From: AR5 sp035762565
Lineage (GTDB): Bacteria > Methylomirabilota > Methylomirabilia > Rokubacteriales > CSP1-6
Direction of reading: 5' to 3'
Assembly (NCBI GenBank): GCA_035762565.1
Contig: DASTOJ010000208.1
Location: forward strand, 1-29,024
Length of the DNA stretch: 29,024 nt
The translations under genes and the position numbers were made by a program. Positions 1 through 7,807 of this stretch are shown in pieces (position 1 is the first letter of the stretch; each line of letters begins with the position of its first letter). A model generated the notes under the pieces. The model ran no database searches, was not told the origin of the DNA, and worked only from the letters and a program-made list of their open reading frames with translations.

Positions 1-57
1 GGCGAACACGACAAGAACCGAAGCAACGAGAGTCGGGAACGCTGTCCTCTGGCGCAT
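1..57 (-). CDS. N-terminal fragment of an exported protein, cut by the window edge
   Basis: An ATG at 57-55 on the minus strand opens a frame of 19 codons that runs off the left edge. The visible residues begin MRQRTAFPTLV and continue with a run of small and hydrophobic residues (ASVLVVFA). This basic start followed by a hydrophobic core looks like a Sec signal peptide, so the product is probably periplasmic or membrane-anchored. No clear Shine-Dalgarno sequence precedes the ATG, so the start could lie further upstream. The family cannot be identified from 19 residues. It has the same orientation as the ThDP enzyme gene that ends 185 nt upstream. Confidence 0.4.
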   Translation of the reverse strand, partial: MRQRTAFPTLVASVLVVFA

Positions 58-242
58 GGCGCGGTGACCGGTGCAAGGCCCACGCCCGGGCTGGCGAGCC
101 ACCGACGCCAATCAGAACCCTCACGGATACGCGCGCGATCACCTGGCGAGTCGATCTCTCGGCGGCGGCACTGCACACGAGGCTGGGCAGTCGCGCCCCG
201 CGATCGCAACGGTGAGGCCGGACTCGGCGCAGGAGGGCGGGC
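58..242. other. intergenic region, no gene seen
   Basis: This spacer lies between the stop of the ThDP enzyme gene and the start of the exported protein at the left edge. I see no convincing -35/-10 pair, terminator hairpin or RNA gene in it. The short plus-strand open frames crossing it have no homology-like features and continue into antisense of the ThDP gene. Confidence 0.5.
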
Positions 243-1853
243 TCAGAACTCCCAGGGGGGATCGACGGCGACCGGCAGCTCCAGCACGGTCGGGCCGTCG
301 GCGGCCAGCGCGCGGCCGAGCGCGGCGTCGAGCCCCGCGGGCTCGACGCGCTCGCCACGGCAGCCGAACGCGTGCGCGAGCGCCACGAAGTCAGGATTGG
401 TGAGATCGGCCTCGCCGGCGTGGCCGAAGAACTTCTCCTGCAGCCAGTGGATGGCGCCGAAGCGCGCGTCGTTGACGACCAGGAAGACGACCGGCAGCCG
501 GTACTTCACCGCGGTGGCCAGCTCGTTGACCGAGTACATGAACCCGCCGTCGCCGGCGACCGCCACCACCGCACGCCCGGGCTGCGCGACCTTGGCGCCG
601 ATGGCCGCCGGCACCGCGTAGCCGAGCGTCGCCGAGCCCGTCGGATACAGGAACGTCCGCGGCTGGAACACCGGGAAGCGCCACTCCATCCAGTACGTGA
701 GCCCGGTCTGGTCGTTGACGACGATCGCGTCGTCGGGCAGCGCAGCGCGCAGCGTGTCGACGAGCCCGGCGATGGCCGGCGTGTAGCGCGGCCCCGCGTC
801 CGCCCGCACCCGCGCGAGCGACGCGCGATCCCAGCCGGCCGCCGGCGCGCCGGAGCCGAGACCGGAGAGCAGCCGGGCGAGCCCGTCGCGCGCGTCGCCC
901 ACGATCGCCACGCGCGGCTTGAACACCTTGCCGATCACCGTCGGGTCGAGGTCGAGGTGGATCAGCGCCTGGGCGGGACCCAGCGTGACGCCGAGCTTCT
1001 CGAGCGACCGGTGGCCGAACTTGGTGCCGACCGCGAGGATCACGTCGGCGGTCCGCAGCGGCTCTCCACACGCCCGGCGGTCGGGCAGCACCCCCTGGAA
1101 CAGCGGGTCGCGCTCACTCAGCGCCCCGCGCCCGCTCACCGTCGCGATCACGGGCGCCCCCAGGCGCCGCACCACCGCCACCAGCTCGCGCTCCGCCCCG
1201 GCAGCGATCACGCCACCGCCGGTGACGATCAGCGGGCGCGCAGCCCGCGCCAGCAGCGCCGCGGCCTCCCGCACGTCGGCGACGTGGCAGGGCGGTCGCG
1301 CGCCGTGTCCGCCCGCGGGTGCCGGAGCCTCGACGCGCGCGCCGAGGAAGTCGTACGGGATCGACAGCACCATCGGGCCCGGCCGGCCGGTGCGGAGCAG
1401 GTCGAAGGCGCCGGCGATCGCCCCGGGGATCGCCCGCGCCTCGGTGAGCGCCTCCGCCCAGCGCGCCACCGGCCGGAAGCAGTCGATCTGGTTCGGCACC
1501 TCGTGCAGCGCGCCGAGGTCGCGGCCGACGAGATCGGACGCGATGTCGGAGGTGATCAGCACGATCGGCACCGAGTCGGCGTAGGACTCCACCAGCGGCG
1601 TCAGCGCGTTGGTGGCGCCGGGCCCGGTGGTGACCAGCACGACGCCGGGGGCGCCCGAGACCCGCGCGTAGCCGTCGGCCATGAACGCCGCGCCGGCCTC
1701 GTGGCGGGCCAGCACGTGGCGGACGTCGTCCTGGCGCAGGAGCGCGTCGTAGATCGCCAGGTTGTGGAAGCCCGGGATCCCGAACACATGGCGCACGCCC
1801 TCGCGGCGCAGCGCCGCCACCACGAGGTCGCCGCCGGTGGGCAGCGTACTCAC
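243..1853 (-). CDS. ThDP-dependent enzyme, acetolactate-synthase-like large subunit
   Basis: The 536-residue product has the three-domain thiamine diphosphate fold of acetolactate synthase, benzoylformate decarboxylase and related enzymes. Near the N terminus, HEAGAAFMADGYAR carries the conserved catalytic glutamate (about residue 52). The central domain follows, and the C-terminal ThDP/Mg motif is seen as GDGGFMYSVNELATA with a downstream ND. No regulatory subunit gene (ilvN) or other ilv gene is nearby, so a true valine/isoleucine role is doubtful; a decarboxylase or carboligase acting on another 2-oxoacid is equally possible. The start is GTG at 1853, which overlaps the final TGA (1852-1850) of the upstream selenoprotein candidate as GTGA, the usual coupling style in this window. 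The family call is firm; the substrate is unknown. Confidence 0.85.
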   Translation of the reverse strand: MSTLPTGGDLVVAALRREGVRHVFGIPGFHNLAIYDALLRQDDVRHVLARHEAGAAFMADGYARVSGAPGVVLVTTGPGATNALTPLVESYADSVPIVLITSDIASDLVGRDLGALHEVPNQIDCFRPVARWAEALTEARAIPGAIAGAFDLLRTGRPGPMVLSIPYDFLGARVEAPAPAGGHGARPPCHVADVREAAALLARAARPLIVTGGGVIAAGAERELVAVVRRLGAPVIATVSGRGALSERDPLFQGVLPDRRACGEPLRTADVILAVGTKFGHRSLEKLGVTLGPAQALIHLDLDPTVIGKVFKPRVAIVGDARDGLARLLSGLGSGAPAAGWDRASLARVRADAGPRYTPAIAGLVDTLRAALPDDAIVVNDQTGLTYWMEWRFPVFQPRTFLYPTGSATLGYAVPAAIGAKVAQPGRAVVAVAGDGGFMYSVNELATAVKYRLPVVFLVVNDARFGAIHWLQEKFFGHAGEADLTNPDFVALAHAFGCRGERVEPAGLDAALGRALAADGPTVLELPVAVDPPWEF

Positions 1854-2311
1854 GAGCCGGGCGGCCGGGGGATCGACATGCCGTGCCGGGTGCCGTACTT
1901 GGCGTCGACCTCGGCGCGGATCGCGGCGGGCGTCTTGCCCGCCTGCGTGCCCTGCATCACGTCACGCGTGATGTCCAGGCAGAGGCTTCAGGTGGCGGCG
2001 TGGCTGGTCCACGTCGTGCTGTCGCCCGACTCGCTCTTGATGTAGCAGGAGCGGTTGGAGGTGTGGCCGAGCTTCGCGCAGCCGCACGTGCACGGCATCC
2101 ACGTCAGCACGTCGCCCCGCTCCCGGGCGAACCGGTAGAGCGCGGCGGTGTCGCCCGTGCCGGCGAAGACGGGCAGCGCACCGCCCTTGCGGGTCTGGAC
2201 CTGGTCGCCGATGGCATCGGTGGTCACCGGGTCGCCCTGGGCGGAGGCCATCCACCAGACGGCGCCCGTCCCGACGGCCACGAGCAGCGCGAGGCCGACC
2301 AGGAACTTCAT
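1850..2311 (-). CDS. PCYCGC-motif exported redox protein, candidate selenoprotein with in-frame UGA
   Basis: The ATG at 2311 starts MKFLVGLALLVAVGTGAVWW, a signal peptide or membrane anchor, followed by a small domain with PCTCGC (residues 73-78), GHTSNRSC (to Cys89) and HAAT. The frame then meets TGA (1990-1988) at codon 108 and continues as SLCLDITRDV to a TGA at 1852-1850. Read through, it is 153 residues with a U108-S-L-C111 motif. From memory, PF13798 (PCYCGC) proteins have HA-x-x-C-x-x-C-x-x-I here and continue with an EIR-x-x-[IV]D-x-KYG-like tail; this extension has AAIRAEVDAKYGTR, so the post-TGA part is recognisable family sequence. A hairpin fitting a bacterial SECIS lies just downstream. 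The start overlaps the DUF1285-like stop (ATGA), and the end overlaps the ThDP gene start (GTGA). Function is unknown; an extracytoplasmic thiol/selenol redox or metal role is inferred. A nonsense mutation is the main alternative. Confidence 0.8.
1951..1979 (-). promoter_or_regulatory. candidate bacterial SECIS hairpin in the PCYCGC gene
   Basis: Downstream of the in-frame TGA (1990-1988) the minus strand folds as CCTG (1979-1976), a GA bulge, CATCACG (1973-1967), loop CGTGA (1966-1962), CGTGATG (1961-1955) and CAGG (1954-1951). This gives 7+4 perfect base pairs with a 5-nt loop. The loop begins 21 nt after the TGA and has G as its second base. These values fall within the published bacterial SECIS model (16-37 nt spacing, G in the first two loop bases). 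SelB binding is inferred. Confidence 0.7.
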
Positions 2312-2697
2312 GCGTCCAGGCTCAGCAGCTGGTAGGCGGCGGCGCGGCTGAACCGCGCCTCGAACGCGCCGGCCTTCACCGCGCAATACGGCACGGCGCC
2401 CGGCCCCGTGCGGACGGTCACACGATCGACGTCCTCCTCGCTGCCGTCGTTGAGCCAGACGCGCAGCCGGTCGCCGCGCCGCTCGACGCGGGTGACGACG
2501 AACGGCGCGTCGGCCACCTCGACCGGGATGCGGACACGGGTCTGGATGAAGTAGCCGCCCGCGTCGCGCCGCAGGTTGCCCTGGAGGTTGGCCAGCACGC
2601 CGTGATGGGTGATCTGCACGTCGTCATCGTACCAGTCGCCGTCGACGTCGACGCGCAGCTTGGGCAGCGTCCACTCGGCGGGCGGGACGGCGGCCAT
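2308..2697 (-). CDS. DUF1285-like small protein
   Basis: This 129-residue protein starts at ATG 2697-2695, overlapping by one base the TGA of the upstream Memo-like gene (TGATG). The sequence pattern VDGDWYDDDVQITHHGVL, then NLRRDAGGYFIQTRVRIPVEV and DAPFVV resembles the DUF1285 (PF06938) pattern of a D-G-x-W-Y strand, an R-x-D/E-x-x-YF-x-x-T-x-V strand and a V-x-DAPF segment, as I remember it. It is shorter than typical DUF1285 proteins, which are about 180 residues. It lacks a signal peptide, so it is probably cytosolic. The function of the family is unknown. Its stop overlaps the next start (ATGA), so it is co-translated with the PCYCGC selenoprotein candidate. Confidence 0.65.
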   Translation of the reverse strand: MAAVPPAEWTLPKLRVDVDGDWYDDDVQITHHGVLANLQGNLRRDAGGYFIQTRVRIPVEVADAPFVVTRVERRGDRLRVWLNDGSEEDVDRVTVRTGPGAVPYCAVKAGAFEARFSRAAAYQLLSLDA

Positions 2698-3917
2698 CAG
2701 AACACCACGCTGGCGAAGCTCACGACGCCCTGCGGGTCGGGCCACTGGCCGTAGCGGCGGAGCGTGCCCTTGGCGCCGCCCAGCGCCCGGAGGAGCGCGT
2801 AGATCGGCGACAGGCCGCAGGTGCGGCGGCGGTCGTTGTCGCGGCGCGCGGAGTCGAAGAACTCGTCGGCGTCGCCCGCCCCGACGGCTGCCAGCAACTG
2901 CCGGTCCTCGCGGTCGATCACCGCCAGCTCGGCCGGGCCGATCGGCGCGGGGTCGCCGAAGCGCGGGCCCATGTGGGCGAGATCGGCGCCGGCGATGAAG
3001 GCCACGCGCCGCCCCGAGGCCGCCACGGTCTCGCCGAGTGCGTCCAGGAACGCGCGCACGCGGGCGTCGCTCTCCGGCCGCTGGCCCCGCGCGAGGGCCT
3101 CGTGGACGAAGCTCGTCAGCACGGGCACGATCGCGATCTCGCGCCGGCCGCCGTAGAGGTACCGGAGGAACACGGCCTGGAACTCGATCGAGTGCTCGTT
3201 GCGGTGCGCCAGCTCGGAGGCGAAGCAGTCCTGGCGCGCGCGCCGGGCCAGCGCCGCCACGAACTCCTGGTCGACCCGCGCCGGCCCCAGCGGCGTGTCG
3301 TAGTCCTTGCGGGTCAGCGTGAACGGGTGCGCCATGCCCGCGTGGCAGGTGCCGAAGATCACGAAGAGGTCGGCCTCGCCGCGCTCGGCCAGGTCGCGGT
3401 ACGCCCACGCGTAGGCCGGGCCGCCGCGGTGGAAGTCGATGTGCGGTGCGATCAGGCCGCGCACGCCGCCGCCCCGGAAGCCGTCCACCGCTCCCGGCCC
3501 CTCGGGCGCGGTGAAGAAACCGTCCATCGTCGCGCGCAGCCGCTCGGGGTCGTCGGGATAGGCGCCGCCCGCGTGGCTGGGCGGCCGGCTGGGCGCGTCC
3601 AGGAACCCACGGTCGATCGATTCGCGCCGGGCCGCGAAGGCGGGGCTGTCGAGAAAGCCGTGCTCGTCCAGCGAGGCGATCAGCTGCTCGATGTGCTGGC
3701 GCGTCACCAGCTCGCCGTGCTTGCGCATGACGTCGGCCTGGATGTCGGTGATCTCGTGCTCGCCGTCGAAGAGCGCCAGGATCTCCAGCAGCCCGATGGG
3801 CAGCATGACCACCGCCGCCGTGTAGCCCGCAGGATCGCGCAGGGCGATGTAGCGCTGGCCGTCCTGCTCCACCGGGAATGCCTCGACGGCGCGCAGGCTT
3901 GGGACCGGCTCGCTCAT
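2697..3917 (-). CDS. Memo-like (AmmeMemoRadiSam protein B family) protein
   Basis: The 406-residue product has two parts. Residues 1 to about 110 form a small domain with PqqD/winged-helix character (DGEHEITDIQADVMRKHGE, then a second helical stretch). Residues from about 125 match the Memo family: GLIAPHIDFHRGG, FVIFGTCHAGM, AHRNEHSIEFQ, GADLAHMG and CGLSPIYALL. The His in PHIDF, the His in GTCHAG and the Cys in TCGLSP sit where human MEMO1 has its metal-binding His/His/Cys set. In prokaryotes Memo proteins often occur with AMMECR1 and a radical SAM protein, but neither gene is here; instead DUF1285-like and PCYCGC genes follow directly. The biochemical role is unknown; metal binding and redox chemistry are the best guess. 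ATG start at 3917, 13 nt after the M20 gene stop. Confidence 0.85.
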   Translation of the reverse strand: MSEPVPSLRAVEAFPVEQDGQRYIALRDPAGYTAAVVMLPIGLLEILALFDGEHEITDIQADVMRKHGELVTRQHIEQLIASLDEHGFLDSPAFAARRESIDRGFLDAPSRPPSHAGGAYPDDPERLRATMDGFFTAPEGPGAVDGFRGGGVRGLIAPHIDFHRGGPAYAWAYRDLAERGEADLFVIFGTCHAGMAHPFTLTRKDYDTPLGPARVDQEFVAALARRARQDCFASELAHRNEHSIEFQAVFLRYLYGGRREIAIVPVLTSFVHEALARGQRPESDARVRAFLDALGETVAASGRRVAFIAGADLAHMGPRFGDPAPIGPAELAVIDREDRQLLAAVGAGDADEFFDSARRDNDRRRTCGLSPIYALLRALGGAKGTLRRYGQWPDPQGVVSFASVVF

Positions 3918-3930
3918 GGCGTACGCGAGC

Positions 3931-5148
3931 TCACGTCTTCAGGAAGTTCAGAGCTGAGGCGACGTAAATCCGCGCCGCATCGACCAGCTCGGCGACCTCC
4001 ACGTACTCGTCGACCTGGTGCGGGATCAGCCGGTTGCCGGGCCCGCAGGTGACGATCGGGATACCCAGCGTCGTGTGGAGGATCGTGCCGTCGGTCGAGC
4101 CGGGCACCCCGCCGAACTTCGGCGCGCGGCCGGTCGCCTGCCGCACGCCGCGCATCATCGCCTGCACCAGCGGCTCGGTGCGCTCCACCCGCGTGGCCAT
4201 GCGGAAGCCGTTGACCGGTTGCCACTCCACGGTCGTGCCGGGACAGGCGTCCATCACGCGCTGGCACGTGGCGTCGATCTCCTTGGCGACCACGTCGGCG
4301 TCGGGCCCGGGCGTGAGCCGCACGTCGAGCGTGGCCTGGGCCATCGAGGGGATGACGTTGGACTGCGGCACACCCTGCACCGGCGACAGCGCCACGGTGG
4401 GCGTGACCGTGGGCGGGCGCAGGTAGGTGCTGCGCCCACAGAGGTGGCGGAGCCGCCGCTCGAGCGCCGGCGCCTCCCGCAGCAGCGCGCCCAGCGCGGT
4501 GATCGGGTTCACGCCGGCCTCCGGCATGGCGCCGTGGGCCATGCGGCCGCGGATCGTCACGCGCGCCCACACCACGCCACGCTGCTCCAGGCACAGCTCG
4601 TTCTGCTCGGGCTCGCAGATGATCGCCGCCGACAGCGCGCGCCCGAGCGCGGTGGTGCACAGGTGCTTGGCGCCGAGCATGTCGCCCTCTTCGTCGACGA
4701 GCGCCCCGACGACGAGCCGCCCACCGAGGTCGGTGCCGCTGCGCTTGATGGCGGCGGCGGCGGCCATGGCGGCCGCCAGCCCGCTCTTCATGTCGGCGCT
4801 GCCGCGGCCGTAGATGCGCCCGCCGATCAGGTCGCCGCCGAAGGGCGGCCGGCTCCAGAGGCTCGCGTCGCCCTCGGTGACGACGTCCGTGTGGCCCTCG
4901 AGCAGGAGCGTGGGGCCCGACGCGGCGTCGCCGATCGAGCCGAGCACGTTGGGCCGGCCCGGCGCAACCTCGTGGACCTCCACCTCGAAGCCGTGAACGC
5001 GCATCCAGCCCTCGACGTGGGCGGCCGCCGCGGCCTCGGTCGCCTCGGGCTGGCCGGGGCGGACGACGCTGGGGATGCGCACCAGATCGCGCGTCAGCCC
5101 GATCAGCTCGCCTTCGTCGATGTGGGAGAGGACGCCGGAATCGCGCAC
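3931..5148 (-). CDS. M20-family deacylase/dipeptidase (ArgE/DapE type)
   Basis: The 405-residue protein is a full-length M20 zinc metallohydrolase that cleaves amide bonds such as N-acyl amino acids. Metal and catalytic motifs are in the expected order: LEGHTDVV (first His and Asp), YGRGSADMKSG (bridging Asp), VDEEG (catalytic Glu pair), CEPEQ and the C-terminal PHQVDEYV with the last His. The dimerisation domain around residues 190-300 includes GRMAHGAMPEAGVNPI. No arg or dap biosynthetic genes are near, so the substrate cannot be assigned. The start is GTG at 5148; no ATG lies between it and the upstream stop 25 nt away, and the Shine-Dalgarno is weak. It belongs to the minus-strand run from rmuC to the ThDP gene. 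Confidence 0.9.
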   Translation of the reverse strand: MRDSGVLSHIDEGELIGLTRDLVRIPSVVRPGQPEATEAAAAAHVEGWMRVHGFEVEVHEVAPGRPNVLGSIGDAASGPTLLLEGHTDVVTEGDASLWSRPPFGGDLIGGRIYGRGSADMKSGLAAAMAAAAAIKRSGTDLGGRLVVGALVDEEGDMLGAKHLCTTALGRALSAAIICEPEQNELCLEQRGVVWARVTIRGRMAHGAMPEAGVNPITALGALLREAPALERRLRHLCGRSTYLRPPTVTPTVALSPVQGVPQSNVIPSMAQATLDVRLTPGPDADVVAKEIDATCQRVMDACPGTTVEWQPVNGFRMATRVERTEPLVQAMMRGVRQATGRAPKFGGVPGSTDGTILHTTLGIPIVTCGPGNRLIPHQVDEYVEVAELVDAARIYVASALNFLKT

Positions 5149-5173
5149 GGGGAGGACGCCCGGTTGCCGGGGC

Positions 5174-5476
5174 CTACTGCTGGGGGAAGGACAGGATCAC
5201 CGAGTCCAGGCGAATGACGCGGTACTCCTCCAGGGCGACGTAGAAGTAGTGCCCCTCGACCTCCTCGGCACTCTCCTCGAACGCCACGATGGTCTTGGGA
5301 TCCGGCATCTCGCGGAACGCATTGGCGCCCTCGTCGAACCCGTCGCCGCGGGCCACCACCTCGCCGTAGCGGATGGGCGAGCCCTTGGGGCAGTTCACGC
5401 GCACGTCGGCGGGGGCCTCGGCCATCATGCGAACCAGCAGGTTGATGCCGTAAACCTTGATGGGAATGGTGCTCAT
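5174..5476 (-). CDS. conserved-looking small protein of unknown function
   Basis: The ATG at 5476 is preceded by a good Shine-Dalgarno (GAGGAGGG about 4 nt upstream) and opens a 100-residue frame ending in TAG. The protein is acidic, soluble and has no membrane segment. It has a mixed alpha/beta look, with segments such as IPIKVYGINLLVRMM, DVRVNCPKGSPIRYGEVV and GHYFYVALEEYRVIRLDS. I do not recognise a family. It lies 28 nt after rmuC and 25 nt before the M20 gene, so it is probably co-transcribed with them. The strong ribosome binding site and codon use matching its neighbours support a real gene. Confidence 0.65.
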   Translation of the reverse strand: MSTIPIKVYGINLLVRMMAEAPADVRVNCPKGSPIRYGEVVARGDGFDEGANAFREMPDPKTIVAFEESAEEVEGHYFYVALEEYRVIRLDSVILSFPQQ

Positions 5477-5504
5477 GACCCTCCTCGCGCGCCAGTCAGT
5501 GGGG

Positions 5505-6902
5505 TCATGATACCACCGCTCCGCCGGGCCCGGCCGGCTCACCCGTGGTCAGCTGCTGCGGGTACTCGGGCGCCGTGAGCGGCCGGGGCGCCTGATCGAG
5601 CAGCGACAGCGCCTCGATGTCGTCGCCGCCCGCCGCCCCCAGGTCCCTGAACTTCCGGGCGGCGGGCAGCACGCGCGACTCCAGCGAGCCGACGGCGCTG
5701 TTGTAGGCGTGCACCGCGCGCCCGAGCGCGCTGCCGACATCCTCCACGTGGCCCCCCAGCGTGCGCAGGCGCTCGTAGAGCTGGCGCCCCAGCTCGGAGA
5801 TCTGCGCCGCGTTGGCGGCGATCCGCTCCTGCCGCCAGCCGTAGGCGATGGCCCGTAGCAGCGCGATCAGCGTGGTCGGCGTGGCCACGACGATGCGCCG
5901 GGCCATGCCGTCCTCGATCAGGCTCGGATCGGCCTCCACGGCTGCGCCCACGAACGCCTCGCCGGGGATGAACATCACGACCAGCTCCGGAGCCGTGGCG
6001 AACTGCTCCCAGTACGCCTTGCCCGACAGCGCCGTCATGTGCTGCCGCACCTGGGTCGCATGGCGCGCGAAGCCGGCTGCGCGCTCCTCGGGCGTGGCGG
6101 CGCCGATGGCCTCGAGGTAGGCGGCCAGCGGGACCTTGGCGTCGACGACGATCTCGCGGCCCGCCGGGAGGCGCACGACCATGTCGGGCCGCAGCCGCCC
6201 GCCCTGCCCCTCGACCGTCACCTGCTCGCCGTAGTCGCAGTGCTCGGTGAGGCCGGCCAGCTCGACCACGCGATGCAGCGTGATCTCGCCCCAGCGCCCG
6301 CGCACGTTGGGCGCCCGCAGCGCGGTGGCGAGCTGGCCCGTCTCGCGCTGCAGCTCGGCGCTGTTGAAGGCCAGGGTTTTGAGCTGTTGTTCGAGGCTCC
6401 CGTACGCCTGCTGGCGCGCGGCTTCCAGCGCGCGCACGTGCTCCTCGTAGCGCGCCAGCGCCTCGTGCAGAGGGCGCACGGTGCCGTCGATCGCCTCCCG
6501 CCGCTGGTCGAGCTGCGCGGAGGCCATCTCGAGAAAGCTCGACTGGCTCTGGCGGAGCGCGTCGGCGCTCAGCGCCCGGAAGGTGTCGGTCAGCCGCTCG
6601 CGCGCGTCGTCGAGCAGCTGCTTCTGCTCGTCCAGCGACTGGCGGGCTCCCTCCCAGCGCGTCTCGGCCTGGGCGCGCGCCGCCTGCTCGCCCTCCAGCG
6701 CCCGCCGGAGGTCGCCGGTCTCCAGATCGCGCTGGCTCAGCTGCTTGCGCAGCTCGTCGGACAGGGTCTCCAGCGCCGCCACCCTCGCCTGGAGATTTTC
6801 GCGCTCGCCCTGCACCGCCGTGGCCATGCGCACGCGCACCACCGCCCACGCGAGCCCGCCGCCCAGCAGCACGCCCGCGACGAGCAGCGCCAGCTCAAGC
6901 AC
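5505..6902 (-). CDS. rmuC: RmuC-family DNA recombination protein
   Basis: The 465-residue product has the RmuC layout. There is an N-terminal membrane segment (LELALLVAGVLLGGGLAWAVV), a long coiled coil over about residues 30-180 rich in Gln, Glu, Arg and Ala, and then the RmuC nuclease-like domain. That domain contains RGRWGEITLHRVVELAGL, LRPDMVVRLPAGREIVVDAKVPL (PD-(D/E)xK-like core) and the following YWEQF, FIPGEAF and ATPTTLIALLRAIAYGWRQE blocks. RmuC limits inversions at short inverted repeats in E. coli. The start is GTG at 6902, overlapping the stop of the TIGR02757 gene by 8 nt, so the two are translationally linked. The family call is secure. Confidence 0.92.
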   Translation of the reverse strand: MLELALLVAGVLLGGGLAWAVVRVRMATAVQGERENLQARVAALETLSDELRKQLSQRDLETGDLRRALEGEQAARAQAETRWEGARQSLDEQKQLLDDARERLTDTFRALSADALRQSQSSFLEMASAQLDQRREAIDGTVRPLHEALARYEEHVRALEAARQQAYGSLEQQLKTLAFNSAELQRETGQLATALRAPNVRGRWGEITLHRVVELAGLTEHCDYGEQVTVEGQGGRLRPDMVVRLPAGREIVVDAKVPLAAYLEAIGAATPEERAAGFARHATQVRQHMTALSGKAYWEQFATAPELVVMFIPGEAFVGAAVEADPSLIEDGMARRIVVATPTTLIALLRAIAYGWRQERIAANAAQISELGRQLYERLRTLGGHVEDVGSALGRAVHAYNSAVGSLESRVLPAARKFRDLGAAGGDDIEALSLLDQAPRPLTAPEYPQQLTTGEPAGPGGAVVS

Positions 6903-7782
6903 GCTTGGCTCTCCGCTCCCGCGCCCAGTGGCGGCAGACGCCGCGCAGCCCGCACGGCGCGCAGACGACCACGTCGCGGCGGTCGCGGCAGTCGCCCGAC
7001 ATCCGCTTGTGGCAGAGCGCGAAGTCGTACTTCACGGGATCGGCCGGGTCGACCTGCGCCAGGCGGGCCGTGATGTCCTCGGCCATCTTCCAGTTGCGCG
7101 AGCGACGTCGCGTCAGGCCGATCGCCCGGCTCATGTTCTCGATGTGGGTGTCGACGGGCATCAGCAGCCGCGCTGGCGAGATCGACGTCCACAGGCCGAA
7201 GTCCGGCGGCTCGCGGCGTACCATCCAGCGCAGGAAGAGGTGCAGCCGCTTGCACGGGCCGCCCGCCGAGGGCAGCGGGAAGAGGTGACGGTACCCGCGG
7301 GAGAGCCGGCCGCGCGGGAAGAAGCCGCGCACGTCCGCCTCCCAGAACGCGCGGGCGAACCGCTCCAGCGGGGGGCCGATGGGACCGGCCGGATCGGGAT
7401 CGCCGGCCGCGAAGCACTTCTCCAGCGTGCCGTACCGGGCGAGCAGATCGCGCGCCGCCACGCAGAACGCCACCAGGTCGCGCGGGCGGTTGAAGCGGTA
7501 GATGAAGGCGGCGAACAGGCTGGCGTGGCACTTCGGATCGAACTCGCGGATGAACGCGGCCGGCGACGGCCCCATCGTGCGCAGCACGCCCTCGAGCTGG
7601 CGGCTGAAGAGGTCGACGCGCCCGTAGGCCAGGCAGGTCGTGAGGAGCGCGACCACCTCGCGGTCGTCGGGAGCGGGATAGCGGAGGGGGAACTCGATCG
7701 CGTCGCGCGCGACCCGCGCGCCGTAGTCGAACTCGCGGTACAGCCGCTCCAGCGGCTCGCGAAGCGCAACGGCTGACGTCAT
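6895..7782 (-). CDS. TIGR02757-family protein, HhH-like with C-terminal Fe-S cluster motif
   Basis: The family is described as uncharacterised and resembles endonuclease III-type proteins. Visible blocks are LLTTCLAYGRVDLFSRQLE, KRLHLFLRWMVR, PVDTHIENMSRAIGL and a C-terminal cysteine set CHKRMSGDC...CAPCGLRGVC that would bind a [4Fe-4S] cluster. The ATG at 7782 gives 295 residues and begins TSAVALREPLERLYREFDYG, which fits the family start; a GTG or ATG up to 9 codons upstream (7809) is possible but would run into the divergent aspartate dehydrogenase start. A role in DNA repair is inferred from the fold and from coupling to rmuC. Confidence 0.88.
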   Translation of the reverse strand: MTSAVALREPLERLYREFDYGARVARDAIEFPLRYPAPDDREVVALLTTCLAYGRVDLFSRQLEGVLRTMGPSPAAFIREFDPKCHASLFAAFIYRFNRPRDLVAFCVAARDLLARYGTLEKCFAAGDPDPAGPIGPPLERFARAFWEADVRGFFPRGRLSRGYRHLFPLPSAGGPCKRLHLFLRWMVRREPPDFGLWTSISPARLLMPVDTHIENMSRAIGLTRRRSRNWKMAEDITARLAQVDPADPVKYDFALCHKRMSGDCRDRRDVVVCAPCGLRGVCRHWARERRAKRA

Positions 7783-7807
7783 TCGCGGTCTCGCGCAGCA
7801 TGGTACC

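Noticed and set aside
372..2045. 557-residue plus-strand open frame opposite the ThDP and PCYCGC genes
   Set aside because: Arg/His/Gly/Val-rich shadow frame; the minus-strand ThDP enzyme has complete family motifs.
1988..2386. Reading the PCYCGC gene as ending at TGA 1988 and starting upstream of ATG 2311
   Set aside because: The upstream residues are antisense-like Arg-rich sequence inside the DUF1285-like gene, and the sequence after the TGA is conserved-looking family sequence reaching the next start codon.
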